DNA from: Streptomyces fulvoviolaceus
GTDB lineage: Bacteria > Actinomycetota > Actinomycetes > Streptomycetales > Streptomycetaceae
Direction: 5' to 3'
Length of the DNA: 64,000 bases
NCBI RefSeq assembly: GCF_000718165.1
Contig: NZ_JOEY01000020.1
Coordinates: forward strand, 96,861 to 160,860
The stretch's first letter is position 1, and each line of letters begins with the position of its first letter. A program made the position numbers and the translations under genes. Under the pieces are notes generated by a model. It worked only from the letters and a program-made list of their open reading frames with translations. It ran no database searches and was not told the origin of the DNA. Shown here one piece after another: positions 36,199 to 45,841 of the stretch.

Positions 36199-38163
36199 TC
36201 ATCCGCCGACTCGTCGGGTCACGTTCAGCAGGTACTCCTTCCTGTTCAGGGGGTTGTGGTCGGTCCGCGGCCGCTCCCGCACCGTGCCGTGGGTGACGGG
36301 CGCGTAGTGGTCGAAGCCGGCCTCCAACTCGCCCTCACCCCGGGTCAGTCCCGGAATCCGCTGTTCCAGTTCATGTACCCGGTCCGCCGGAACGACACCC
36401 TCCAGAACACATCTGTCGCCATGCGTCTCAGTGGTCTGCGGTACGGCCCGCAGCGCGGCCAGTACCGGCAGCAGGGCGCCCAGGGTGTCCGCCGGGGCCT
36501 CGACGCGGAACCGGTGCATCGGCTCGTACACCTGCGAGCCCGCCCGCCGCAGCGCCTCGACGAGGACCAACGGGGTCAGACCGCGGAAGTCGGCGCCGGT
36601 GGTGGACATGCTCTTGTCGAAGCCCTGGTGGGCGTGGCTCTGCCGGGGCCAGTAGCCGGAGTGCGTCATGGTGACCGTGCAGTCGGTGACCTGCCAGCCG
36701 TGCAGCCCCTGGCCGAGGGTGGCGCGCACGGTGTCCTCGACGGCCTTGAAGAAGGCGTACGGCATGGCGCCCAGCTCCACCTCCAGCCGGAAGCCCACGC
36801 CCGAGCCGACCGGGGCCGGGGCGACGCGCAGGCCGACGGTCGCGAGGAACGGGTTGTCGTCCTTCTTGATGAACTCGGCCGTCGCTCCCGTCCCGGCGGG
36901 CCGCTCGATGCACAGGGGTGTGGTCTCCCGGAAGGTGACGTCGAGGCCGTACTCGTCGGCGAGCGTCGCCTGGATGACCTCCTTCTGCACCTCGCCGTAG
37001 AGGGAGACGGAGGTCTCCTGCCGCACCTCGTCGTGGCGCAGGCCGATCAGCGGGTCCTGCTCCGCCAGTTGGGTCAGGGCGAGGTGGAGGGCCCTGCGGT
37101 CCGCGGCCGGACCGGGGACGACGACCGTTTCCAGGGAGGGCGGGGCGAAGAAGTGCCCGTGGGTCTTGCGGAGTTCGCCGAGGGCGTCGCCGATCCTGAT
37201 GTCGGCCAGGCCCCACAGCTTTGCGATACGGCCCGCGGGAACCGACTCCCGACGGGCGTCCGCCCCCTGGTCGAAGACGCTGATCGCGGTGATCCGGCCC
37301 TCTTCGCGGGCGTCGCCGAAAGGGATCCGGTCGCGGATACGCAGCGTTCCGGAGAACACGCGCGCGTAGGCGACCTTCTCCCCCGCCGGGCCCCGCTCGA
37401 CCTTGAACACCGTTCCGGAGAGCGGGCCATCGGGGTCCCCGTCGGCGGCGGGCAGCAACTCCCGGATCCCGGCGATCAGTTCACGGACGCCCGTGCCGGT
37501 CACGGCCGAGCCGAAGTACACGGGATGGACGAGGGCCTGGCGGGTCTGGGCGACGAGGGCCGCGTGCAGACCGTCGTACGAGACGGAACCGTCGACGTAT
37601 GCGGCGAGCAGGTCGTCGTCGTGGTCGGCGAGGACGTCGACGGCCAGGGGGCCGGGGACGAACCCGGCCCCACGGGTCCCGAGTCCCACGGCCTCCCCCA
37701 TCGGCACGACCGCCGGGGTGAGCCGTTCGGCGATCTCCCGCAGCACGCCCTCGCCCCGGGCCCCGCGCCGGTCGATCTTGTTGACGAAGACGAGGGTCGG
37801 GATGCGCAGCCGTTGCAGGGTCCGCATCAGGACCCGGGTCTGCGCCTGGACGCCCTCGACGGCCGAGACGACCAGGACGGCGCCGTCGAGCACGCCGAGC
37901 ACCCGCTCGACCTCGGCGATGAAGTCCGGGTGGCCGGGGGTGTCGATGAGGTTGACGGTGACGTCGTCGACCGCGAAGGAGACGACGGCCGACTTGATGG
38001 TGATGCCGCGCCGGCGCTCCAGCGCGAGGGTGTCGGTCTGGGTGCTGCCGTCGTCGACGCTGCCGATCTCGTCGATCACACCGACCGAGTGCAGCAGCCG
38101 CTCGGTCAGGCTGGTCTTACCTGCGTCGACATGGGCGAGAATCCCGAGGTTGAGCAAGTGCAC
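36199..38163 (-). CDS. TetM/OtrA-like ribosomal protection protein
   Basis: 654 residues of translational GTPase, shorter than EF-G (about 700). The start LNLGILAHVDAGKTSLTERLL and motifs RRRGITIKSA, DTPGHPDF and NKIDRRGA place it in the tetracycline ribosomal-protection branch. It keeps all EF-G-like domains. Such proteins release tetracycline from the 30S A site; in streptomycetes distant members may have other inducers. It starts at a GTG (38163) with AAGGA about 12 bases upstream. No tetracycline biosynthesis genes adjoin it. Confidence 0.88.
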   Translation of the reverse strand: MHLLNLGILAHVDAGKTSLTERLLHSVGVIDEIGSVDDGSTQTDTLALERRRGITIKSAVVSFAVDDVTVNLIDTPGHPDFIAEVERVLGVLDGAVLVVSAVEGVQAQTRVLMRTLQRLRIPTLVFVNKIDRRGARGEGVLREIAERLTPAVVPMGEAVGLGTRGAGFVPGPLAVDVLADHDDDLLAAYVDGSVSYDGLHAALVAQTRQALVHPVYFGSAVTGTGVRELIAGIRELLPAADGDPDGPLSGTVFKVERGPAGEKVAYARVFSGTLRIRDRIPFGDAREEGRITAISVFDQGADARRESVPAGRIAKLWGLADIRIGDALGELRKTHGHFFAPPSLETVVVPGPAADRRALHLALTQLAEQDPLIGLRHDEVRQETSVSLYGEVQKEVIQATLADEYGLDVTFRETTPLCIERPAGTGATAEFIKKDDNPFLATVGLRVAPAPVGSGVGFRLEVELGAMPYAFFKAVEDTVRATLGQGLHGWQVTDCTVTMTHSGYWPRQSHAHQGFDKSMSTTGADFRGLTPLVLVEALRRAGSQVYEPMHRFRVEAPADTLGALLPVLAALRAVPQTTETHGDRCVLEGVVPADRVHELEQRIPGLTRGEGELEAGFDHYAPVTHGTVRERPRTDHNPLNRKEYLLNVTRRVGG

Positions 38164-38353
38164 GAAGCGTCATGTCCTTTGAAGAGGGGGTCATTCCTTC
38201 CGGGGCGGACATGAACGGTGCGCGCATTGCAACTCCTGGGTCGTGTGGCGACAAGGTCACCCGAAGTGCAGCAGTTCCGGGTCGGCCACGGCAACGGATT
38301 AACGCTCAACCAGTGCTGTCCCGGCCCTCGCCCCCTCCACAGAGCAGCCCTAG

Positions 38354-38369
38354 AGTGACGCACATCACG
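38354..38369. promoter_or_regulatory. CRP-like palindrome upstream of the cox-like operon
   Basis: GTGA-CGCACA-TCAC (38355-38368) matches the half-sites and 6-base spacing of CRP/FNR-family operators. A second palindrome, ATCACG-TC-CGTGAT (38364-38377), overlaps it. Both precede the ribosome-binding site of the first gene. The binding protein is not in the window. Confidence 0.4.
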
Positions 38370-38390
38370 TCCGTGATCCTGGGAGGGCAC

Positions 38391-38870
38391 ATGACCCGCA
38401 TCTCGGTGAAGGTGGACGGCACGACGTACCAGGACGAGGTGGAACCCCGCCTCCTGCTGATCCACTACCTGCGTGACCGGCTGGGTCTGACCGGTACCCC
38501 GATCGGCTGTGACACCTCCAACTGCGGGGCCTGCACGGTCGATCTGGACGGCGAGAGCGTGAAGAGCTGCTCGGTCCTCGCCGTCCAGACGGACGGGAGC
38601 GAAGTGACCACCGTCCAAGGGCTCGCCCACAACGGGGAGTTGACCGGGCTGCAGCGGGCGTTCCACGAACGGCACGCGCTGCAGTGCGGCTACTGCACCC
38701 CGGGGATGATCATGGCGGCGCGCGATCTGCTGCGCGAGAACCCGCACCCGACCTCGGACGAGGTACGTCACGCCCTGGAGGGCAACCTCTGCCGCTGCAC
38801 GGGCTACCAGAACATCGTGCGGGCCGTCCTGTCGGCCGCCGAAGCCTCCGAGCAGGGGGTGAGGGCATGA
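38391..38870 (+). CDS. Molybdenum hydroxylase small 2Fe-2S subunit (CoxS-like)
   Basis: 159 residues from the ATG at 38391 with GGGAGG upstream. Two 2Fe-2S clusters are visible: GCDTSNCGACTV with a following Cys for the plant-type cluster, and QCGYCTPGM plus NLCRCTGYQNI for the second. This subunit passes electrons from the molybdenum centre to FAD. First gene of a seven-gene set in the order S, L, M, D, E, F, G; it overlaps the large-subunit gene by ATGA. Confidence 0.94.
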   Translation: MTRISVKVDGTTYQDEVEPRLLLIHYLRDRLGLTGTPIGCDTSNCGACTVDLDGESVKSCSVLAVQTDGSEVTTVQGLAHNGELTGLQRAFHERHALQCGYCTPGMIMAARDLLRENPHPTSDEVRHALEGNLCRCTGYQNIVRAVLSAAEASEQGVRA

Positions 38871-41230
38871 CCGAGCAGATCGTGGAGCCCGAGGTCGGCA
38901 GGTCCCGGCCCCGCAAGGAGGACGCCCGGCTGCTCACCGGACAGACCAACTGGACCGACAACATCGACGCGGCCGGGATGCTGCACCTGGCGGTGCTGCG
39001 CAGCCCGATGGCGCACGCCCGCATCGACCGGATCGACGTCTCGCCCGCGCTCGAACGGCCGGGCGTGGTCGCGGCGTTCAGCGGCGGCGATCTCGCGGAG
39101 GGGATGGGATCGCTGCCCTGTGCCTGGCCGGTGACCGAGGACATCGTGCTGCCCGACCACCCGCCGATCGCCGTCGACGAGGTGCGCTACGCCGGTGACC
39201 CGGTGGCGGTCGTCGTCGCCCGCGACCAGTACGCGGCCGCCGACGCGCTGGAGGCCATCGAGGTCGACTACGAGCCGCTGCCCCCGGTCCTCGACCTGGA
39301 AGCCGCACTGCAGCCGGAAGCCCCCCTGGTCCACTCCGACAAGGGCACCAACCGCTGCTACGACTGGCCGCTGAAAACCGGCGAGGACTTCGACGCCGTA
39401 CGGGAACGCGCCGAGGTGACGGTGAAACGCCGCTACCACCAGCAGCGGCTGATCCCCAACGCCATGGAACCCCGTGCCGTCGTGGTCACCCCGCTCGCCG
39501 CCTCCGGCGAGTACACGCTCTACTCCTCCACCCAGATCCCGCACATCCTGAGGATCATGCTCGCCGTGGTCACCGGCATCCCCGAGCACAAGCTGCGCGT
39601 CATCGCCCCCGACGTGGGCGGCGGCTTCGGCTCCAAGCTCCAGGTGTACGGCGAGGAAGCCATCACGCTCGCGGTCGCGCGGCGCATCGGACGCCCGGTG
39701 AAGTGGACGGAGTCCCGCTCCGAGGGCTATCTGGCGACCCATCACGGCCGGGGCATGATCCAGGACGTCGAGATCGCCGCCACCAGTGAGGGCAAGCTGC
39801 TGGGCCTGAAGGTCGACCTCCTCGTCGACATGGGCGCGTACCTGATGCTCGTCACCCCGGGCATCCCTATCCTGGGCGCCTTCATGTACCCCGGGATCTA
39901 CAAGATGGGTTCCTACGAGCTCAACGTCACCGGCGTCTTCACGACCAGGACGCCGACCGACGCCTATCGCGGCGCGGGGCGCCCGGAGGCGACGTACGCC
40001 ATCGAACGGATCATGGACGAGCTGGCCGCCGAACTCGGCCTGGATCCCGTGGAGTTGCGGCGCCGGAACTGGATCGGGCACGAGGAGTTCCCGTACACGT
40101 CGATCGCGGGCCTGACCTACGACAGCGGCAACTACGAGGCCGCGACGGAGAAGGCCCTCTCCCTGTTCGGCTACGACAAGCTGCGCGCCGAGCAGATGGA
40201 CCGCAACGACCGGGGCGACACCGTACGGCTGGGCATCGGTGTGTCGACGTACACCGAGATGTGCGGCCTCGCGCCGAGCCGGGTGCTCAGGGATCTGCGG
40301 TACGCGGCCGGCGGCTGGGAGTCGGCGAGCATCCGCATGCTGCCCACGGGCAAGGTCGAGGTGGTCACCGGGACCAGCCCGCACGGGCAGGGGCATGTGA
40401 CCTGCTGGAGCCAGATCGCCGCCGACGTGCTGGGAGTGCCGTTCGACGACGTCGAGGTGATCCACGGCGACACCAGGGCGGCCCCGCAGGGCATGGACAC
40501 CTACGGCTCGCGGTCGCTGGTGGTGGGCGGCACGGCCGTGCACCACGCGGCGCTGAAGGTGGTGGAGAAGGCCCGGAAGGTGGCCGCGCATCTGCTCGAA
40601 GCGAGCGAGCAGGACCTGGAGTTCGCGGGCGGCGTGTTCTCCGTGAAGGGTTCCCCGGACGCCCGCAGGACGATCCAGGAGGTCGCCTTCGAGACGTTCA
40701 CCGCGCATGACGTGCCCGACGGTCTCGTACCCAGCATCAACGCCGGGCACATGGTCGATCCGGACAACTTCTCCTATCCGCACGGCACCCACCTGTGCGC
40801 GGTCGAGGTCGACACCGAGACCGGGCGGACACACATCCGGTCGTACGTCTGCGTCGACGATGTCGGCCGGGTCGTCAACCCGATGATCGTCGAAGGCCAG
40901 GTGCACGGCGGGCTCGCCCAGGGCATCGCGCAGGCGCTGTACGAGGAGGCCGTGTACGACGACGAGGGCAACCTGGTCTCCGGCACGATGGCCGACTACC
41001 TCGTGCCGTCGGCGGCGGACCTGCCCGACTTCGTGACGGACCGGACGGAGACGCCGGCCACGTCAAATCCCTTGGGCGTCAAGGGAGTCGGCGAGGCGGG
41101 CACGATCGCCTCCACCCCTGCCGTCGTGGGCGCGATCGTCGACGCCCTACGGCCGCTGGGCGTGCGCGACATCCGGATGCCCTGTACTCCCGAGCGGGTC
41201 TGGAAAGCGATCGAGGAGGCCTCCTCATGA
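38867..41230 (+). CDS. Molybdenum hydroxylase large subunit (form II CoxL-like)
   Basis: 787 residues. Molybdopterin-cytosine-dinucleotide-binding features include GGGFGSKLQVYGEE, TSPHGQGH and GVKGVGEAGTIAS with the catalytic Glu. The active-site loop reads AYRGAGR (residues 366-372). True CO dehydrogenases (form I) have the Cys-containing AYRCSFR loop, so this is the form II type, whose substrate is generally undefined. ATGA overlaps link it to the genes on both sides. Confidence 0.93.
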   Translation: MTEQIVEPEVGRSRPRKEDARLLTGQTNWTDNIDAAGMLHLAVLRSPMAHARIDRIDVSPALERPGVVAAFSGGDLAEGMGSLPCAWPVTEDIVLPDHPPIAVDEVRYAGDPVAVVVARDQYAAADALEAIEVDYEPLPPVLDLEAALQPEAPLVHSDKGTNRCYDWPLKTGEDFDAVRERAEVTVKRRYHQQRLIPNAMEPRAVVVTPLAASGEYTLYSSTQIPHILRIMLAVVTGIPEHKLRVIAPDVGGGFGSKLQVYGEEAITLAVARRIGRPVKWTESRSEGYLATHHGRGMIQDVEIAATSEGKLLGLKVDLLVDMGAYLMLVTPGIPILGAFMYPGIYKMGSYELNVTGVFTTRTPTDAYRGAGRPEATYAIERIMDELAAELGLDPVELRRRNWIGHEEFPYTSIAGLTYDSGNYEAATEKALSLFGYDKLRAEQMDRNDRGDTVRLGIGVSTYTEMCGLAPSRVLRDLRYAAGGWESASIRMLPTGKVEVVTGTSPHGQGHVTCWSQIAADVLGVPFDDVEVIHGDTRAAPQGMDTYGSRSLVVGGTAVHHAALKVVEKARKVAAHLLEASEQDLEFAGGVFSVKGSPDARRTIQEVAFETFTAHDVPDGLVPSINAGHMVDPDNFSYPHGTHLCAVEVDTETGRTHIRSYVCVDDVGRVVNPMIVEGQVHGGLAQGIAQALYEEAVYDDEGNLVSGTMADYLVPSAADLPDFVTDRTETPATSNPLGVKGVGEAGTIASTPAVVGAIVDALRPLGVRDIRMPCTPERVWKAIEEASS

Positions 41231-42081
41231 TTCCTCCGGCATTCGAGTACGCGCGACCGACCAGCGTCGAGGAGGCTGTACGCGCGCTCGCCGAGGTCGG
41301 CGAGGACGCCAAGGTGCTGGCCGGCGGGCAGAGCCTGCTGCCGCTGCTGCGGCTCCGGCTGGCCTTCCCCGAACTGGTCGTGGACGTCGGGCGTGTCCCC
41401 GGCCTGCGCGGGGTGCGAGAAGAGGGCGACACGCTCGTCGTCGGCGCGATGACCACCCACCACGAGGTGATCCGCGACCCGCTCGTCCGCCGGCACGCGG
41501 GTCTGCTGGCGGCCGCCACGGAGACCGTCGCGGATCCCGCCGTACGGCATCGGGGCACCCTCGGCGGTTCGCTCGCGCACGCCGATCCGGCCGGTGACCT
41601 GCCCGCCGTCGTCCTGGCCCTGGACGCGGAACTGATCGCCGTCGGACCGCGCGGGCGGCGCGCGATCCCCGCGCGGGAGTTCTTCGTCGACTATCTCCAG
41701 TCCGCGCTGGGACCGGACGAACTGCTGGTGGAGGTGCGGGTACCGAAGACGGACGGCTGGGGCTTCCACTACGAGAAGTTCCACCGGGTGGCGCAGGCCT
41801 GGGCGATCGTCGGCGTGGCCGCCCTCGTGCGGCGCGACGACGGGCACATCGCCGAGGCACGCGTCGGGCTGACCAACATGGGCGCCACCCCGCTGCGCGC
41901 CGCGGCGACCGAGGAGGCCCTGACCGGCTCCGGGGACGGACAGGACGTGGCGCGGGCCGCGGAGTCGGCGGCGGTGGGGACCCAGCCCTCCCAGGACCTG
42001 TCGGGCTCGCCGGAGTACCGGGCGCATCTGGCGCGGGTGCTGACCAGGCGGGCCGTGCTGGCCGCCGCGGGGATGGAGTGA
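41227..42081 (+). CDS. Molybdenum hydroxylase FAD subunit (CoxM-like)
   Basis: 284 residues. The FAD-binding motifs AGGQSLLPLLRLRLAFP and TLGGSLAHADPAGDLP are characteristic of the medium subunit of the xanthine oxidase/CO dehydrogenase family. It would hand electrons to the external acceptor. ATGA overlap with the large-subunit gene and GTGA overlap with the AAA+ gene. Confidence 0.94.
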   Translation: MIPPAFEYARPTSVEEAVRALAEVGEDAKVLAGGQSLLPLLRLRLAFPELVVDVGRVPGLRGVREEGDTLVVGAMTTHHEVIRDPLVRRHAGLLAAATETVADPAVRHRGTLGGSLAHADPAGDLPAVVLALDAELIAVGPRGRRAIPAREFFVDYLQSALGPDELLVEVRVPKTDGWGFHYEKFHRVAQAWAIVGVAALVRRDDGHIAEARVGLTNMGATPLRAAATEEALTGSGDGQDVARAAESAAVGTQPSQDLSGSPEYRAHLARVLTRRAVLAAAGME

Positions 42082-42971
42082 GGCCGATCGCCGACGTCGA
42101 GGGCCCGGAGCAGGTCCGTGCCCGCCTGGAGGAGACGGGATACCTCGTCGACGACGGGCTGGCCATGGCCTGCTTCCTGGCCCTCAGACTGCATCGGCCG
42201 ATCTTCTGCGAGGGCGACGCGGGCGTCGGCAAGACCGCGCTCGCCTCCGCCCTCGCCGAGGCCCTCGGCGCCCCGCTGATCCGGCTCCAGTGCCACGAGG
42301 GCATCGACGCCTCGCAGGCCCTGTACGACTGGGACTTCCCCCGTCAGCTGCTGCATCTGCGGGCCGCCGAGGCGGCCGGCGTCACGGATGCCGGCCGCCT
42401 GGAGAGCGAGCTGTACGATCGCCGCTTCCTGGTCGCCCGGCCGTTGCTGCGGGCCCTGGAGACCCGGCCCTCGGTACTGCTGATCGACGAGATCGACCGG
42501 GCCGACGACGAGTTCGAGGCGTTCCTCCTGGAGCTGTTGTCGGAGTTCTCGGTCACCATCCCGGAGCTGGGCACGCTGCGCGCCGAGGAGCCCCCGGTCG
42601 TCGTCCTGACCTCCAACCGCACGCGCGAGGTCCACGACGCCCTGAAGCGGCGCTGCCTCTACCACTGGTTCGACCATCCCGGCTTCGCCCGCGAACTGGC
42701 CATCGTACGGCGGCGGTTGCCGGGCGTGTCGGCACGTCTGGCCGAGCAGGTGACCGCCCTGGTGCAAGCGCTGCGTGGACAGGACCTGCTCAAGCCGCCG
42801 GGGGTGGCCGAGACGATCGACTGGGCCGAGGCGCTGGACGCGCTGGGGGCGAGCGAGGTGGACGCGGAGCTGGCGGTGGCGACGCTGGGGTCGGTGCTCA
42901 AGTACCGGGAGGACGCCGAGCGGGCGCGGGGGCTCGATCTGGCGGCGGTGCTCGCGGCCCGAGGGGCGTGA
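42078..42971 (+). CDS. MoxR-type AAA+ ATPase (CoxD-like)
   Basis: 297 residues. Walker A GDAGVGKT, the GIDASQALYDWDFPRQ segment, Walker B LLIDEIDRAD and sensor 1 VLTSNRTREVHDALKRRCLYHW are typical of MoxR/CoxD. In CO dehydrogenase systems CoxD with CoxE acts in maturation of the active site. It starts at a GTG in the preceding stop, and the VWA gene starts in its own stop. Confidence 0.92.
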   Translation: MRPIADVEGPEQVRARLEETGYLVDDGLAMACFLALRLHRPIFCEGDAGVGKTALASALAEALGAPLIRLQCHEGIDASQALYDWDFPRQLLHLRAAEAAGVTDAGRLESELYDRRFLVARPLLRALETRPSVLLIDEIDRADDEFEAFLLELLSEFSVTIPELGTLRAEEPPVVVLTSNRTREVHDALKRRCLYHWFDHPGFARELAIVRRRLPGVSARLAEQVTALVQALRGQDLLKPPGVAETIDWAEALDALGASEVDAELAVATLGSVLKYREDAERARGLDLAAVLAARGA

Positions 42972-44116
42972 CGGGTGTGACGGGTGTGCTCGCCGCCGAC
43001 GCCGCTCTCCTCGGCTTCGCCCGCGCCCTGCGTACGGCCGGTGTCGAGGCGAGTGCCGCACGCGTGCACGCCTTCCTGCGTGCGGTGGACCTACTGCGGC
43101 CCGGGATGCGGGCGGACGTGTACTGGGCGGGACGGCTGACCCTGTGCGGGAGCCGGGACGACCTGGAGCGCTACGAGCGGGTCTTCGCCGCGTACTTCGG
43201 CGCCCGTGAGCCCGTCGAGCGGGCGGTGGCCGCTGCCCCTGGTCCCCGGCTGCGGCTGGTCGTACGGAACGCGGCTGCCGAAGGCCGCACCAGAACACAG
43301 AACGAGCGAGAAAGCCCGCCCACGCCCGCGCTCGCCAGTTCCGCCGAGGTCCTGCGCCGCCGTGACGTGGCCGAACTGGACGCCGCCGAACGCGCCCAGG
43401 TGCGCCGGCTGCTGGCCGTGCTCGCGTGGCGCGGAGAGGTGCGGCTGACTGCCCGGCGGCGACCGGCCCGGCGCGGGGACGTCGATCCGCACCGGACGGT
43501 GCGGGAGCTGCTGCGGCGCGGTGGCGAGCCGGCCCGGCTGCGGCACCGGGCGAGGGCCGAGCAGCCGCGCCGGACCGTGCTGCTCGTCGACATCAGCGGC
43601 TCGATGGCGCCGTACGCGGACGCGCTGCTGCGGTTCGCGCACGCGGCGACCCGCGGGACGCGCACGGAGGTGTTCACGATCGGCACCAGGCTGACCCGTG
43701 TGACCCGCGAACTGTCACACCGCGACCCGGACCTGGCGATGGCCGCGGTCGGGGCGGCCGTCCCGGACTGGCGCGGGGGTACCCGGCTGGGTGAGCTGCT
43801 GCGGGAGTTCCTGAACCGTTGGGGCCAGCGCGGTATGGCACGCGGCGCGGTGGTGGTGCTGCTGTCGGACGGCTGGGAGCGTGGCGATCCGGAGCTGCTC
43901 GGGGCCCAGATGCGACGCTTGCACCGGCTGGCGCACCGGGTGATCTGGGCCAATCCACGCAAGGCGCGCCCTGGTTACGCGCCCTTGGCGGCCGGGATGG
44001 CGGCGGCGCTGCCGAGCGTGGACGCGTTCGTCGAGGGGCACAGCCTGGCCGCGCTGGAGCGTCTGGCGGCGGTGGTGCGAGGGAGTCCCCTCGCGAGAGG
44101 AGCGGACAGTGCGTGA
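42968..44116 (+). CDS. VWA-domain protein (CoxE-like)
   Basis: 382 residues from the GTG at 42968 (GTGA overlap). The von Willebrand A domain begins near residue 200: LLVDISGSM is the metal-ion-dependent adhesion site, followed by TRLTRVTREL and VVVLLSDGWERGD. CoxE-type proteins partner the MoxR ATPase in metallo-enzyme maturation. It overlaps the XdhC-like gene by 8 bases. Confidence 0.9.
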   Translation: MTGVTGVLAADAALLGFARALRTAGVEASAARVHAFLRAVDLLRPGMRADVYWAGRLTLCGSRDDLERYERVFAAYFGAREPVERAVAAAPGPRLRLVVRNAAAEGRTRTQNERESPPTPALASSAEVLRRRDVAELDAAERAQVRRLLAVLAWRGEVRLTARRRPARRGDVDPHRTVRELLRRGGEPARLRHRARAEQPRRTVLLVDISGSMAPYADALLRFAHAATRGTRTEVFTIGTRLTRVTRELSHRDPDLAMAAVGAAVPDWRGGTRLGELLREFLNRWGQRGMARGAVVVLLSDGWERGDPELLGAQMRRLHRLAHRVIWANPRKARPGYAPLAAGMAAALPSVDAFVEGHSLAALERLAAVVRGSPLARGADSA

Positions 44117-45209
44117 CATTCTCCCGGCGCTGCGGGACTGGTATGCGGCGGGGTCGCCGTTCGGGCTGGCCACGGTGGTCGCCGTGAGCCGTAGCACGCC
44201 CCGCGATCCGGGCGCCGCGATGGCCGTGGGCCCCGGCGACGAGGTCGTGGGCAGTGTGTCCGGGGGCTGTGTCGAGGGCGCGGTGTTCGAGCTCGCGCAG
44301 GAGGTCGTCGCGAGCGGCGAGGCCCGCCTCGAGACCTTCGGTTACAGCGACGAGGACGCGTTCGCCGTCGGGCTCACCTGCGGCGGCGAGATCACCCTGC
44401 TCGTCCGTCCCGTCACGGCCGCCCTGGATCCGGCCTTCGGCGAGGTCGCGGAGTCCGTCGCGGCGAGCCAACCGGTGACCGTCGCCACGGTCACCGACGG
44501 GCCGGCGCCGCGTGGAGCCACGCTGGCGGTGTGGCCCGACCGGGTCGCCGGGACGCTGGGCACGGCCGGCCTGGACGTGGCGGTCATCGCCGACGCACGG
44601 GGCGAACTCGCCCTCGGCGCCACCGGGTTGAGGCACTACGGACCGCACGGCGAGCGCCGCGAGGACGCCGTCACCGTCTTCCTGCACTCCTTCGCCCCGC
44701 CGCCCCGCATGCTGGTCTTCGGCGCGATCGACTACGCGGCCGCGGTCGCCCGGATCGGCGACTTCCTCGGCTACCGGGTCACGGTGTGCGACGCCCGCCC
44801 GGTCTTCGCCACGCCCAAACGCTTCCCCGCCGGTGTGGAGGTCGTCGTGGACTGGCCGCACCGCTACCTGCGCGGCACCGACACCGACGAACGCACCGTG
44901 ATCTGCGTCCTCACCCACGACCCCAAGTTCGATGTGCCCCTGCTGGAGGAGGCGCTGCGCCGCCCGGCCGCGTACATCGGGGCGATGGGCAGCCGCCGTA
45001 CGCACGAGGACCGGACGGCACGGCTGGTCGCAGCCGGGCTCACCGAGGCCGAGTTGTCGCGGCTGCGCTCGCCGGTCGGGCTCGACCTCGGGGCCCGTAC
45101 GCCCGAGGAGGTCGCCGTGTCCGTCGCCGCCGAGATCGTCGCGCTGCGGTGGGGCGGCAGCGGCGCGCCACTGACCGGGGCGGGGGGAGCGATCCACCCG
45201 TCGACGTAA
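44109..45209 (+). CDS. XdhC/CoxF-family maturation protein
   Basis: 366 residues. The N-terminal XdhC/CoxI region shows RSTPRDPGAAMAV, SGGCVEGAVF and GLTCGGEITLLV with conserved Cys. The C-terminal Rossmann domain begins MLVFGAIDYAAAVARIGDFLGY. XdhC proteins bind and insert the molybdenum cofactor. It begins at a GTG 8 bases inside the preceding gene. Confidence 0.92.
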   Translation: MRDILPALRDWYAAGSPFGLATVVAVSRSTPRDPGAAMAVGPGDEVVGSVSGGCVEGAVFELAQEVVASGEARLETFGYSDEDAFAVGLTCGGEITLLVRPVTAALDPAFGEVAESVAASQPVTVATVTDGPAPRGATLAVWPDRVAGTLGTAGLDVAVIADARGELALGATGLRHYGPHGERREDAVTVFLHSFAPPPRMLVFGAIDYAAAVARIGDFLGYRVTVCDARPVFATPKRFPAGVEVVVDWPHRYLRGTDTDERTVICVLTHDPKFDVPLLEEALRRPAAYIGAMGSRRTHEDRTARLVAAGLTEAELSRLRSPVGLDLGARTPEEVAVSVAAEIVALRWGGSGAPLTGAGGAIHPST

Positions 45210-45237
45210 AGCACCGCATGGCCCTTTGGAGGAAGTC

Positions 45238-45837
45238 ATGGAGCTGCACCACGAGTTCACGGTTCCCGTCCCGGTCGACGACGCCTGGCGGGCGCTCCTC
45301 GACATCGAGCGCGTCGCGCCCTGCATGCCCGGGGCGAGCGTCGAGGACTACGACGGCAAGACCGTCAACGGCTCGGTGAAGGTCAAGGTGGGTCCGGTCA
45401 CCGTGACGTACAAGGGCACCGCCGTCTTCGAGGAGCAGGACGAGGCCGCGCACCGCATGGTGCTGATCGCGAGCGGCCGGGAAACGCGCGGCCAGGGCAC
45501 GGCACGGGCCACGGTGACCGGCACGCTCACCGGACAGGACGGCGGTACGGCCGTGTCGGTGCGCACCGATCTGACGGTGACCGGGCGGCCGGCGCAGTTC
45601 GGCCGGGGTGTGATGGCGGAGGTGGGCGACCGGCTGATCGGCCAGTTCGCCCAGGCCCTGTCCGAACAGCTGGGCGAGCCGGAAAGGGCGAGGGCGGCGG
45701 AGCCGCCCGAGGACGATTCCCTCGACCTGCTGCGCGCCGTCGGTGTGCCCGTGGCCAAGCGCGCGGCGGTCGCGGTGGCGGCGGTGCTCGTCGTGGTGCT
45801 CGCGGCGGTGCGGATACGGCGGTGGCGGCGCGCCTGA
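45238..45837 (+). CDS. SRPBCC/CoxG-like protein with C-terminal membrane anchor
   Basis: 199 residues from the ATG at 45238 with GGAGG upstream. The START-like fold reads FTVPVPVDDAWRALLDIERVAPCMPGA, VKVKVGPVTVTYKGTAVFEE and GRGVMAEVGDRLIGQFA. A C-terminal hydrophobic helix (VAVAAVLVVVLAAVRI) followed by Arg-rich residues suggests membrane anchoring. CoxG is implicated in recruiting CO dehydrogenase to the membrane. This completes the S-L-M-D-E-F-G order. Confidence 0.9.
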   Translation: MELHHEFTVPVPVDDAWRALLDIERVAPCMPGASVEDYDGKTVNGSVKVKVGPVTVTYKGTAVFEEQDEAAHRMVLIASGRETRGQGTARATVTGTLTGQDGGTAVSVRTDLTVTGRPAQFGRGVMAEVGDRLIGQFAQALSEQLGEPERARAAEPPEDDSLDLLRAVGVPVAKRAAVAVAAVLVVVLAAVRIRRWRRA

Positions 45838-45841
45838 GTCG

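Noticed and set aside
36169..38214. 681-codon plus-strand frame
   Set aside because: It lies antisense to the ribosomal protection gene, has Gly/Arg/Val-rich composition and no recognisable domain; a GC-bias shadow.
38391..45837. Calling the operon a genuine CO dehydrogenase
   Set aside because: The large subunit lacks the Cys-containing AYRCSFR loop, so CO oxidation is not supported.
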